Below, one piece after another: positions 57,598 through 64,000 of a stretch of 64,000 bases of DNA. Position 1 is the stretch's first letter. Each line of letters opens with the position of its first letter. Under the pieces are notes generated by a model. The model searched no databases and was not told the DNA's origin. It saw only the letters and a program-made list of their open reading frames with translations. The translations under genes were made by a program, and so were the position numbers. The DNA comes from Bradyrhizobium rifense (lineage in GTDB: Bacteria; Pseudomonadota; Alphaproteobacteria; Rhizobiales; Xanthobacteraceae): NCBI RefSeq assembly GCF_008123425.1, contig NZ_VSSS01000015.1, forward strand, positions 124,001-188,000. Direction: 5' to 3'.

Positions 57598-58467
57598 ATG
57601 TCCCAGCCCACCGCCCTCATCACCACCACACAACTCGCTAGCATCCTCGGCGACCCCAACCTCCGCCTCTACGACTGCACGACCTACAACGAGCCGGTGC
57701 CACCCGGCAGCGACGTGCCGTATCGCGCCGTTCCCGGCGACAAGACGTTCGCGGCCGGCCACATCCCGGGTGCCGATTTCCTCGACCTGCAGGGTGAGTT
57801 CTCCGAGACCTCCGCGCAGCAATTCTTCATGATGCCTGGCGTGGCCCAGTTAGAGGCCGCCTTCGGTCGCCACGGTGCGGATGCGAGCAAGACCATCGTG
57901 CTCTACAGCATCGGCACCATGATGTGGTCGACACGGTTCTGGTGGATGCTGCGCGCGCTCGGCGTCGATGCGCGGGTGCTCGATGGTGGTTTTGACAAAT
58001 GGAAGGAAGAGGGGCGGCCCGTCGAGACCGGGGCCCCGAAGGGCTATCCGGCGACGACGTTCAAGGCGACACCGCGCGCGGGCTTCTTCGTCGACAAGAC
58101 TACCGTCAAGGCGCGGATCGGCGATCCCTCGACCGTCACCGTCAACGCACTCGGGCCGCAGTTTCATAAAGGCCTTGAGCCAAGCCGCTACGGCCGACCC
58201 GGCCGCGTGCCCGGTAGCGTCAACGTCTCGGCCGCGACGCTCGTGAATGCCGACAAGACCCTGACGTCGCTTGCCGATGCCGAAGCGAAATTCACAGCCC
58301 AGGGCGTCACGCGCGACAAGAACGTGATCCTGTATTGCGGCGGCGGCATCTCGGCGACGATCGATCTGTTTCTGCTGACGCAGCTCGGCTACGACAAGCT
58401 GACGCTCTACGATGCTTCCATGGGCGAGTGGGCGAGGGACTCGGAGCTGCCGATCGAGACGGATTAG
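57598..58467 (+). CDS. sseA: 3-mercaptopyruvate/thiosulfate sulfurtransferase (two rhodanese domains)
   Basis: 289 aa. Two tandem rhodanese modules; only the second is catalytic. N-terminal module: RLYDCTTY, FAAGHIPGADFLDLQGEFS. C-terminal active loop: C247-G-G-G-I-S-A, within KNVILYCGGGISATIDLFLL. It transfers sulfur from 3-mercaptopyruvate or thiosulfate to a thiophilic acceptor such as cyanide or thiols. The active loop with GGGIS is closer to mercaptopyruvate types than to classical thiosulfate ones. The start codon is preceded by mutually exclusive hairpins. Confidence 0.92.
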   Translation: MSQPTALITTTQLASILGDPNLRLYDCTTYNEPVPPGSDVPYRAVPGDKTFAAGHIPGADFLDLQGEFSETSAQQFFMMPGVAQLEAAFGRHGADASKTIVLYSIGTMMWSTRFWWMLRALGVDARVLDGGFDKWKEEGRPVETGAPKGYPATTFKATPRAGFFVDKTTVKARIGDPSTVTVNALGPQFHKGLEPSRYGRPGRVPGSVNVSAATLVNADKTLTSLADAEAKFTAQGVTRDKNVILYCGGGISATIDLFLLTQLGYDKLTLYDASMGEWARDSELPIETD

Positions 58468-58572
58468 CTCGCATTCCCGACTGTGTCGGGAACATCTCCC
58501 GGTTGTTCCGAGATTAATGCTCGTCTACGCCAGCGGCTTCCGTGCGATAAACGCAGCAGACTTCGCGAACAA

Positions 58573-58627
58573 TGTTCGCCAAAGCCTGTTCGCCAAAGCC
58601 TGTTCGCCAAAGCCTGTTCGCAAAGTC
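58573..58627. repeat. 14-bp tandem repeat, nearly four copies
   Basis: TGTTCGCCAAAGCC repeats three times exactly (58573-58614) and a fourth, degenerate copy continues to about 58627 (TGTTCGCAAAGTC). It lies between sseA and its terminator and has no coding role. Confidence 0.9.
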
Positions 58628-58640
58628 ATTCATCCGTAGA

Positions 58641-58670
58641 CTGGCCCCGCCCGTGAGGCGGGGTCATTTT
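58641..58670. terminator. Bidirectional terminator between sseA and the 88-aa gene
   Basis: CCCCGCC (58645-58651) pairs with GGCGGGG (58657-58663) around CGTGA; TCATTTT follows on the plus strand. It lies between convergent genes and can serve sseA; on the minus side the T-tract is weak. Confidence 0.7.
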
Positions 58671-58680
58671 CGAACAGGGC

Positions 58681-58947
58681 TTACTGCCTTGCGAGGCAGA
58701 CCGAGAATTCGCCGTTGCGGATGCGGGCAGGAACACCCTCGACGAATTTCGCCACCGCGTCCTCGCCATAGGTGCCGACGAGCTCGGCGAGCGCCGCAAA
58801 CAGGCTCGCCTGTGCCAGGCAATCGCCGTCGACGCCGTCATGGCGCGCTTCGGCCCAGGCTTCGTTGAGATAGCTCAGTGCGGCTTGTTTCTGCTCGTGA
58901 TCGGGCAGCGGCGCGCGGGCGGGGGCGTAGGAAATCGGCTGGCTCAT
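58681..58947 (-). CDS. Hypothetical helical protein (88 aa)
   Basis: MSQPISYAPARAPLPDHEQKQAAL followed by predicted helices SYLNEAWAEARHDGVDGDCLAQASLFAALAELVGTYGEDAVAKFVEGVPARI. No motif I recognise; the acidic helical pattern is like small conserved rhizobial proteins. Start ATG 58947; an upstream TTG at 58956 is weaker. Last gene of the minus-strand group 58681-60463; there is a 142-nt gap to the TIGR02301 gene. Confidence 0.7.
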   Translation of the reverse strand: MSQPISYAPARAPLPDHEQKQAALSYLNEAWAEARHDGVDGDCLAQASLFAALAELVGTYGEDAVAKFVEGVPARIRNGEFSVCLARQ

Positions 58948-59089
58948 GAATCTCAATCAGGGCTGGGGCGCGATCCACCGGCGATGCGCTGTGCCAAGAG
59001 GTGTAGCACGCGCATTAACGACCGCTAGGCCACATCTTTAGGAACGGTTAACGGCTGTGAACAAAGTCGATGACAGAGTTCCCGCGAGA

Positions 59090-59467
59090 TCAGTTCGCGT
59101 AGCGCGCCGTGAGATCGCGCGAGATCTTCGAGCCTTCCTCGATGTAACGGCGGATTGCCACCGTCGCGGCCGGCGTGCAGCTCCGGTAGGTCTGCTGAAA
59201 ACCGTTATAGCCGCGGTTGAAGGCCGCGATCATGCGGGTGCGGCGCTCGCCGGCGGGGGTTTCGGCATCGATCAGCGCCTGCATCTCGCTGCGCCATTTG
59301 TTGCCCTCGTTGGTGCCGCAGATGCCGCGCAGGTAGTGTAGGCCGCCAAGGACCTCGGCCAGCCGCTGCAAATCGGCGTCGAACGGCGCCGCCACGTCCT
59401 GGGCCCGGGCGGGCGCGGAAGCGCAGGCGAGAATCAGGACAAAAATGGCCAGAAATCGCGTCGACAT
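59090..59467 (-). CDS. TIGR02301-family exported protein
   Basis: 125 aa. A signal peptide MSTRFLAIFVLILACASAPARAQ precedes a helical mature domain: ADLQRLAEVLGGLHYLRGICGTNEGNKWRSEMQALI, GERRTRMIAAFNRGYNGFQQTYRSCTPAATVAIRRYI. Two cysteines (in GICGTNE and YRSCTPA) probably form a disulfide. This architecture matches TIGR02301, found in Rhizobiales; the function is unknown. ATG 59467. It lies 46 nt downstream of the NUDIX gene on the same strand. Confidence 0.87.
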   Translation of the reverse strand: MSTRFLAIFVLILACASAPARAQDVAAPFDADLQRLAEVLGGLHYLRGICGTNEGNKWRSEMQALIDAETPAGERRTRMIAAFNRGYNGFQQTYRSCTPAATVAIRRYIEEGSKISRDLTARYAN

Positions 59468-59513
59468 CGGCGGGCTGTATGCCCCCTCGGCGCTGATGAC
59501 GCAAGGCGGGCGC

Positions 59514-59948
59514 TCAGGGGCCGATCAGTCGGGCGGCGGACTGGATGATCTCCTCCAGCCCCCCGGTCATTTTGAGGTCACCGAGGCTGCCCAGAGCGTC
59601 CGGGGCAATCCAGCGGTAATCATCGAGCTCGTCGTTCAGGGCGGGTTCCTTGGCCACCCAACGGGCGGCAAAGGACATGATCAAATAATGGCCGGCACCG
59701 GGTGCGGCCGGGAGCACCTCGCGCCAGCCGGCAAGGCTGACGATCTCAATTTCGAGCCCGGTCTCCTCGTCAACCTCGCGGCTCAGCGCCTGGTGCAGTG
59801 ATTCGCCGAATTCGACCCGGCCGCCGGGCAGTGAATAGAACCCCTTGGCGGGCGAGCGGGCGCGGCGGGTCAGCAGCACCTTGCCGTCGCGGAAGATGGC
59901 CGCGCTGACCGCGATCTGTGGGTGGGTGGGCTGGATGACCGCAGCCAT
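59514..59948 (-). CDS. NUDIX hydrolase
   Basis: 144 aa. The Nudix box GGRVEFGESLHQALSREVDEETGLEI contains the G(x5)E(x7)REVxEE pattern required for metal-dependent pyrophosphohydrolysis. Preceding KVLLTRRARSPAKGFYSLPGG places the substrate loop. The substrate is a nucleoside diphosphate linked to another moiety, unspecified. I chose ATG 59948; a TTG at 59969, overlapping the preceding stop, would add seven residues. It is in a run of minus-strand genes with the TIGR02301 protein. Confidence 0.88.
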   Translation of the reverse strand: MAAVIQPTHPQIAVSAAIFRDGKVLLTRRARSPAKGFYSLPGGRVEFGESLHQALSREVDEETGLEIEIVSLAGWREVLPAAPGAGHYLIMSFAARWVAKEPALNDELDDYRWIAPDALGSLGDLKMTGGLEEIIQSAARLIGP

Positions 59949-59965
59949 TTCTTCAGCTACCTGAC

Positions 59966-60463
59966 TCAATTCGCCATGATGGTGTCGACGTCGGCTTCCG
60001 CACCGCCATTGATGATGCCGCCGCAGGCCGCGATCAGCGGCTTGACCCAGAGGGTGGCCTGCTCGGCGAGCCGGACGCGGGTCGTGTCCTTCTCGACCTC
60101 GCGCATGGCCGAGCCGACCGCGGTCAGGATCGAGGTCATGGTGTCGGTGATATGGTCGAACTGGGTTCGCACGCTCGGCTCGGCCTTTTCATAGGCTTCG
60201 ATTGCCAGATCCCGTGCCTTGAAATTCGATGCGGTAAAATGTTCTGCATAGGACAGCGGCGACCAGGTCAAAAAATCCTCGGCGCATTCCGGCATGTCCG
60301 GGATCATTTCCAGAAGCATCACGGCTTCATTGAAATGGTTGAGATAGTCTGTGGCAAGCCCGGTCCGCGGATTGATATTGGCCACGCGCAGCCGCTCGGC
60401 CCAGGCCGCGGCCTCGGGGCCCGTCTGTGCGCGCGTCGCGGGTTGGGAGGCCGTTGAGCTCAT
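59966..60463 (-). CDS. Conserved-looking helical protein of unknown function (165 aa)
   Basis: Almost entirely helical: GPEAAAWAERLRVANINP, FNEAVMLLEMIPDMPECAEDFL, SYAEHFTASNFKARDLAIEAYEK and VGSAMREVEKDTTRVRLAEQATLWVKPLIAACGGIING. A cluster of hydrophobic residues suggests a folded bundle. I do not recognise the family. Its stop overlaps the weak TTG of the NUDIX gene and it starts 63 nt from the divergent HMCES gene. Cytoplasmic, no signal peptide. Confidence 0.75.
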   Translation of the reverse strand: MSSTASQPATRAQTGPEAAAWAERLRVANINPRTGLATDYLNHFNEAVMLLEMIPDMPECAEDFLTWSPLSYAEHFTASNFKARDLAIEAYEKAEPSVRTQFDHITDTMTSILTAVGSAMREVEKDTTRVRLAEQATLWVKPLIAACGGIINGGAEADVDTIMAN

Positions 60464-60526
60464 CCGCCGCAGTGTTAACGTTCTGGGTTAAAAGGACCTG
60501 AACGGACCCTATATAGAAACCCTGAG

Positions 60527-61291
60527 ATGTGTGGACGCTTCGTCATAACTTCGGCCCCCGAGGCTTTGCGGCAACTGTTCGGCTATATCGAGCAGCCGAA
60601 TTTCCCGCCCCGGTACAATGTCGCGCCGACGCAACCGATTCCGGTTGTTCTGGTCGAGAATGGCGCGCGCCATTTTCGTCTGATGCGCTGGGGCCTGCTG
60701 CCGGGCTGGGTCAAGGACCCCAAAGGCTTTACGCTCCTGATCAACGCCCGCTCGGAGACGGTGCTGGAGAAGCCCGCGTTCAAGAGAGCGATTCGCCGGC
60801 GGCGCGGGCTGATCCCCGCCGACGGCTATTACGAATGGAAGGCGATCGACGGCCGCAAGCAGCCGTTCTTCATCCATCACGCCGACGGTGCGCCGCTCAG
60901 CTTTGCCGCAGTGTTCGAAACCTGGATCGGGCCGAACGGCGAGGAGCTCGACACGGTGGCGATCGTCACCGCGGCGGCTGGCGAGGATCTCGCGAGCTTG
61001 CATGACCGCGTGCCTGTCACCATCAGCCCGCGCGATTTCGAGCGCTGGCTCGATTGCCGCAGCGACGAGGTCGATTCGATCCTGCCGCTGATGACGGCCC
61101 CGCGCCTCGGTGAGTTCGTCTGGCACCCGGTCTCCACCCGCGTCAACCGCGTCGCCAATGACGACGATCAGCTGCTCTTGCCGATCAGCGCGGAGGGGAT
61201 GGAGGCGGAGGTTGAGGCCGCGAAGCCCAAAAAGTCAGTGCGGAAGGTTGCTGCTGCGTCATCAGATGACGGGCAGGGGTCGTTGTTCTAG
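60527..61291 (+). CDS. HMCES/YedK-type abasic-site DNA-protein crosslink protein
   Basis: 254 aa (SRAP/SOS response-associated peptidase family). Cys2 immediately after the initiator Met (MCGRFV) is the residue that crosslinks to abasic sites once Met is removed. N31 in YNVAPTQ, E103 in GYYEWK and H159 in SLHDRVPVTI complete the conserved site. Such proteins shield abasic sites in single-stranded DNA and link functionally to repair; here Tag (54521-55147) and the uracil-DNA glycosylase (10918-11724) produce abasic sites. The last 30 residues are charged and end GQGSLF. No LexA-like site was seen upstream. Confidence 0.94.
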   Translation: MCGRFVITSAPEALRQLFGYIEQPNFPPRYNVAPTQPIPVVLVENGARHFRLMRWGLLPGWVKDPKGFTLLINARSETVLEKPAFKRAIRRRRGLIPADGYYEWKAIDGRKQPFFIHHADGAPLSFAAVFETWIGPNGEELDTVAIVTAAAGEDLASLHDRVPVTISPRDFERWLDCRSDEVDSILPLMTAPRLGEFVWHPVSTRVNRVANDDDQLLLPISAEGMEAEVEAAKPKKSVRKVAAASSDDGQGSLF

Positions 61292-61302
61292 ATGCGGTGC
61301 CG

Positions 61303-62496
61303 TTACACAATCTCCCGCGCCCGCAACGCCGCGATCTCCGCCGCATCGAACCCCAGCTCGCCCAGCACCGAATCCGTATCCGCACCCAATTCCGGCGCCA
61401 TGCGATCGAGCTTGCCGCCGCCATGCGCGAGCTTGAATCCGCTGCCGGCAAAGCGCAGGCGGCCATAGGGCGTGTCCAGTTCTTGAATGGCGCCTCGCGC
61501 GGCAATCTGCGGATGGTCGATCACCTCCTCGACCTTCCAGATGCTGGCGCAGGGCGCGCCGGCGTCTTCCAGTAAGGTCTCCCATTCGTGCGCAGGCTTT
61601 GCCGCAAGCGCCTCCTCGATGATGGCACGCAGCGCGGGCTCGTTCTCGTTACGCGAAAACCAGTCCGCGAAGCGCGGATCGCTCAGCGTGTCCTCGCGGC
61701 CGAGCGCGGCCATCAGCGCGCGGTATTGTTTTTCGTTGTTGACGGCAAGCAGGATGTGGCCGTCACCGCATTTGAACAAATTCGCCGTAGTCCTGCGGCT
61801 GACAGCCTGATTGCCCGAAAGCTGCTGGCGATGACCGGCGACCGACCAGTCTGCGATTTGTCCCGACAGAAACGCCATCGTCGCCTCCAGCATGGAGACG
61901 TCGATGAGCTGGCCCTTGCCGGTGCGGTCGCGCTGGTAGAGCGCGCTCGACACGCCGAACGCAGCCGTCGCGCCCGAGAGCACGTCGCAGACCGCAAAGC
62001 CTGCGCGCGTCGGCCCTGTTTCCGGATGCCCCGTGATCGCCATGATGCCCGACAGCGCCTGCATCTTGCCGTCATAGCCGGGGCGCAAGCGATCCGGGCC
62101 GGTCTGGCCGAAACCGGACACCGCGCAATAGATCAGCTTCGGATTGATCGCCGACAGCGCCTCGTAGCCGATGCCGAGCTTGTCCATCACGCCGGGGCGA
62201 AAGTTTTCCATGACGACGTCGACGGTCGCGGCGAGCTTCTTCACGATCGCGATGGCCTCGGGCTTTTGCAGATCCAGCGTCAGGCTGCGCTTGTTGCCGT
62301 TGATGGCCTGGAAGGCGGGCGCCAGCCCGCGCTCGGCCCATTCGCGGGACAGCGGCGTGCGGCGCATGTCCTCGCCCTCGCGCCGCTCGACCTTGATGAC
62401 ATCAGCACCCAGCAGCGCGAGCTGGTAGCTCGCATAAGGGCCGGCCAGCACTTGTGTGAAGTCCAGGATCTTCACGCCCTCGAACGGTCGCGTCAC
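61303..62496 (-). CDS. Class III CoA-transferase (CaiB/BaiF type)
   Basis: 397 aa. PFEGVKILDFTQVLAGPYASYQLALLGADVIKVE is the conserved N-terminus, with RSLTLDLQKPEAIAIVKKLAATVDVVMENFRPGVMDKLGIGYE next. The catalytic Asp is in CDVLSGATAAFGVSSALYQRDRTGKGQLIDVSMLEA. It transfers CoA between carboxylates such as succinyl-CoA and an organic acid; the substrate is unknown. It lies 38 nt downstream of the GrdB-like gene on the same strand and is convergent with the HMCES gene, 11 nt apart. Confidence 0.94.
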   Translation of the reverse strand: MTRPFEGVKILDFTQVLAGPYASYQLALLGADVIKVERREGEDMRRTPLSREWAERGLAPAFQAINGNKRSLTLDLQKPEAIAIVKKLAATVDVVMENFRPGVMDKLGIGYEALSAINPKLIYCAVSGFGQTGPDRLRPGYDGKMQALSGIMAITGHPETGPTRAGFAVCDVLSGATAAFGVSSALYQRDRTGKGQLIDVSMLEATMAFLSGQIADWSVAGHRQQLSGNQAVSRRTTANLFKCGDGHILLAVNNEKQYRALMAALGREDTLSDPRFADWFSRNENEPALRAIIEEALAAKPAHEWETLLEDAGAPCASIWKVEEVIDHPQIAARGAIQELDTPYGRLRFAGSGFKLAHGGGKLDRMAPELGADTDSVLGELGFDAAEIAALRAREIV

Positions 62497-62534
62497 GTCT
62501 CTCTCCCCATGTTGTTTTATTTTATCGGAGGACG

Positions 62535-63464
62535 TCAGGCGGCGCGATTGCCGCGCGCGATCTCCTTTTGCTTGTCGAATTCGGCGCGGCGGCGCGCCAG
62601 CTCTTCGGGGCTCATTTGTGCGACGTTGTTGTAGTCGAGCTTCCAGGAGGCGTCCTCGCTCCAGCGCAGCGGCGACTGCATCGTGGTCTGCGGGCCGCTC
62701 GCGGTCTCCAGCAGTTTCAGCGCCAGCCCCAGCGTCTGTGCTTGCGAAGCAATGTCGTGCGGCTTGCCGGCGGAATTGCCGAGCGGGAAGTCCGAGAACA
62801 AAAAGCGCGGCACGGCGGCGTGTTCGATGATGTCCTTGGCGCAGCCCATGATCACGGTCGGAATGCCGTTGGCCTCGAGATGCCGCGCCACCAACGCCGT
62901 GGTCTGGTGGCAGACCGGGCAGTTCGGCACCAGCACGGCGACGTCGACCTTGTCGGCAATGCAGCGCGCCAGAATCTCCGGTGCATCGGTGTCCAGCGTG
63001 ACGCGATGGCTGCGGTTGGTCGGCGCGCCGAAGAAGCGCTGGCTCACCTCGCCGATCCGGCCGGCGGCTTTGGCCTTCAAGAGCTGCGGCAGCGGAAACC
63101 AGGTGCCGTTGTCGGTGGCCGTGGTGTGCTTGCGGTCGTAGCCGATGTGCGAGATGCGCAAATCGTGTTGCTTCGCCGTATCGCCGTCATAGACCTGATA
63201 GAACTTCGCGCTGCCATTATACGCCGCGCCCGGCCCTTGATCGCCCTTGGTCGGATCGAAGGGCGCAGCCGTGGTGATGATCGTCACCCGAGATTGCGCC
63301 AGCGGCTTCTTCAGCTTCTGGAACGGCGCCTCGGTGTAGTGCGCCCAGCGATACGCGGTGGTGTATCCGATCGCGGTGTAATAATCCCGCGTGCGCTGCA
63401 TATAGGGGACGGGGGCATCGTAGTCGGGCGCAAAGCCGAATTCGTCGTCGCGCGGAGCGGACAT
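62535..63464 (-). CDS. Glycine/betaine-reductase selenoprotein-B-like protein with CxxC
   Basis: 309 aa. It resembles the GrdB/PrdB/selenoprotein-B family: VTIITTAAPFDPTKG near 59-74, DLRISHIGYDRKHT at 101-114, and LVPNCPVCHQTTALVARHLE at 178-197. GrdB carries a selenocysteine in a UxxC motif; here the corresponding motif is C182-P-V-C185, so this protein does not need Sec. The function is unknown; thiol redox chemistry is inferred. It is probably co-transcribed with the class III CoA-transferase. ATG 63464. The flanking gap to the NUDIX gene is 103 nt. Confidence 0.78.
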   Translation of the reverse strand: MSAPRDDEFGFAPDYDAPVPYMQRTRDYYTAIGYTTAYRWAHYTEAPFQKLKKPLAQSRVTIITTAAPFDPTKGDQGPGAAYNGSAKFYQVYDGDTAKQHDLRISHIGYDRKHTTATDNGTWFPLPQLLKAKAAGRIGEVSQRFFGAPTNRSHRVTLDTDAPEILARCIADKVDVAVLVPNCPVCHQTTALVARHLEANGIPTVIMGCAKDIIEHAAVPRFLFSDFPLGNSAGKPHDIASQAQTLGLALKLLETASGPQTTMQSPLRWSEDASWKLDYNNVAQMSPEELARRRAEFDKQKEIARGNRAA

Positions 63465-63567
63465 GGGCGCGTCTCCTGGTTCTTGGTTAGAGCCAGACTA
63501 GAGATAGTCGGCGGTTTGCTCAACAGGCGCCACGGCCGTGCAGGCCAGAATTGTCGGCCCGGCGGGG

Positions 63568-64000
63568 CTACCTGAAAATATGCAGCGCCGCGTATTGCAG
63601 CAGCATGATCGCCTTGGCGTCGATGATGCGGCCGTCGGCGATCATCGCCAAAGCCTCGTCGATGCCCAGCTCCAGCACCTCGATGTCCTCGCCTTCGTGC
63701 TCCAGGCCGCCGCCGGCGCTGACGCGCATCTCCGGCTCGTATTCGGCGACGAAGAAATGTATTTTTTCAGTCACCGCGCCCGGGCTCATGAAGGCCTCGA
63801 ACACCTTGTGGACGTCGTGTAGGCGATAGCCGGTTTCTTCCTCGGCCTCGGCGCGGATGCGCACCTCGGGCGAGGCGTCGTCCAGCACGCCGGCGGCGGC
63901 CTCGATCAGCAAATCGTCATAGCCGCGAATGAACGCCGGCAGGCGGAACTGGCGCACCAGGACCACCGTACGCCCGGCGCGATTGTAAGGCAGCACGGCG
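63568..64000 (-). CDS. NudK-like NUDIX hydrolase, 5' end beyond the window
   Basis: Partial: the reading frame is open at the right edge, with the first visible residues AVLPYNRAGRTVVLVRQFRLPAF. The Nudix box lies in AAAGVLDDASPEVRIRAEAEEETGYRL, with AEAEEETGY giving the REXXEE-like core. Downstream, GAVTEKIHFFVAEYEP and DIEVLELGIDEAL match GDP-mannose/ADP-ribose pyrophosphatases of the NudK/NudF type. The start codon and N-terminal domain are missing from the window, so full length and substrate are not known. Confidence 0.82.
   Translation of the reverse strand, partial: AVLPYNRAGRTVVLVRQFRLPAFIRGYDDLLIEAAAGVLDDASPEVRIRAEAEEETGYRLHDVHKVFEAFMSPGAVTEKIHFFVAEYEPEMRVSAGGGLEHEGEDIEVLELGIDEALAMIADGRIIDAKAIMLLQYAALHIFR

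Overview
The window looks like a chromosomal, non-symbiotic stretch of a slow-growing rhizobium, most likely Bradyrhizobium or a close relative in the Nitrobacteraceae (inference). The reasons are uniformly high GC with long open frames opposite the real genes, the gene content (RMD1/DUF155 protein, Xfp-AckA pair, ETF-ubiquinone oxidoreductase, TIGR02301 protein, COG4111-type NAD regulator, several four-helix-bundle chemoreceptors), and dispersed palindromic repeats of types common in that genus. I see no rRNA, tRNA, CRISPR array, prophage, transposase or nod/nif genes.

Layout. 0-4 kb: a MarR-GNAT fusion regulator beside a 34-bp palindrome, a degenerate glycosyltransferase and an RMD1-family protein. 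2.9-6.5 kb: ackA and xfp, translationally coupled, forming a phosphoketolase-to-acetate shunt. 6.7-16.6 kb: a radical SAM protein, a VOC protein, rnhB, a GT-C membrane glycosyltransferase, an unusual uracil-DNA glycosylase, ETF-QO, a TPR protein and ispE. 16.7-24.7 kb: an alpha/beta hydrolase, a His/Gly/Trp-rich secreted protein, a HxlR-KAS-LysE cassette, a polyprenyl diphosphate synthase, a DUF2007-methyltransferase pair, an S49 peptidase and several very small genes. 25-34 kb: glyQS, ppdK with a histone-like tail and a SleB-type cell-wall hydrolase.

34-37.7 kb holds the de novo NAD operon nadA-nadB-nadC, preceded by two TACTCA-N3-TGAGTA palindromes. About 15 kb away (52.1-53.1 kb) is a gene for the NadQ-type regulator that probably reads them. 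38-41.4 kb: an MFS transporter, an AcuI-like reductase and two small proteins. 41.6-49.3 kb: four consecutive methyl-accepting chemotaxis receptors with nearly identical signalling tips and different sensor domains. 49.4-56 kb: seven co-oriented minus-strand genes (DUF2339 membrane protein, nadQ, a tyrosine-phosphatase-like protein, an HD hydrolase, tag, ygfZ).

56-64 kb: a dihydroorotase-family protein with a substituted metal-ligand motif, sseA behind a possible Shine-Dalgarno switch, TIGR02301 and NUDIX proteins, an HMCES-type DNA-protein crosslink protein, a class III CoA-transferase, a cysteine version of a selenoprotein-B-like reductase subunit, and a NudK-like NUDIX gene cut by the window end.

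Most of the window is housekeeping. The observations most worth checking are the nadABC operators with their distant regulator, the uracil-DNA glycosylase lacking two of four Fe-S cysteines, the dihydroorotase-like protein with Gln for the first metal His, the MarR-GNAT palindrome, the sseA leader and the PPDK tail. I did not find a clear new multi-gene defence or mobile system.
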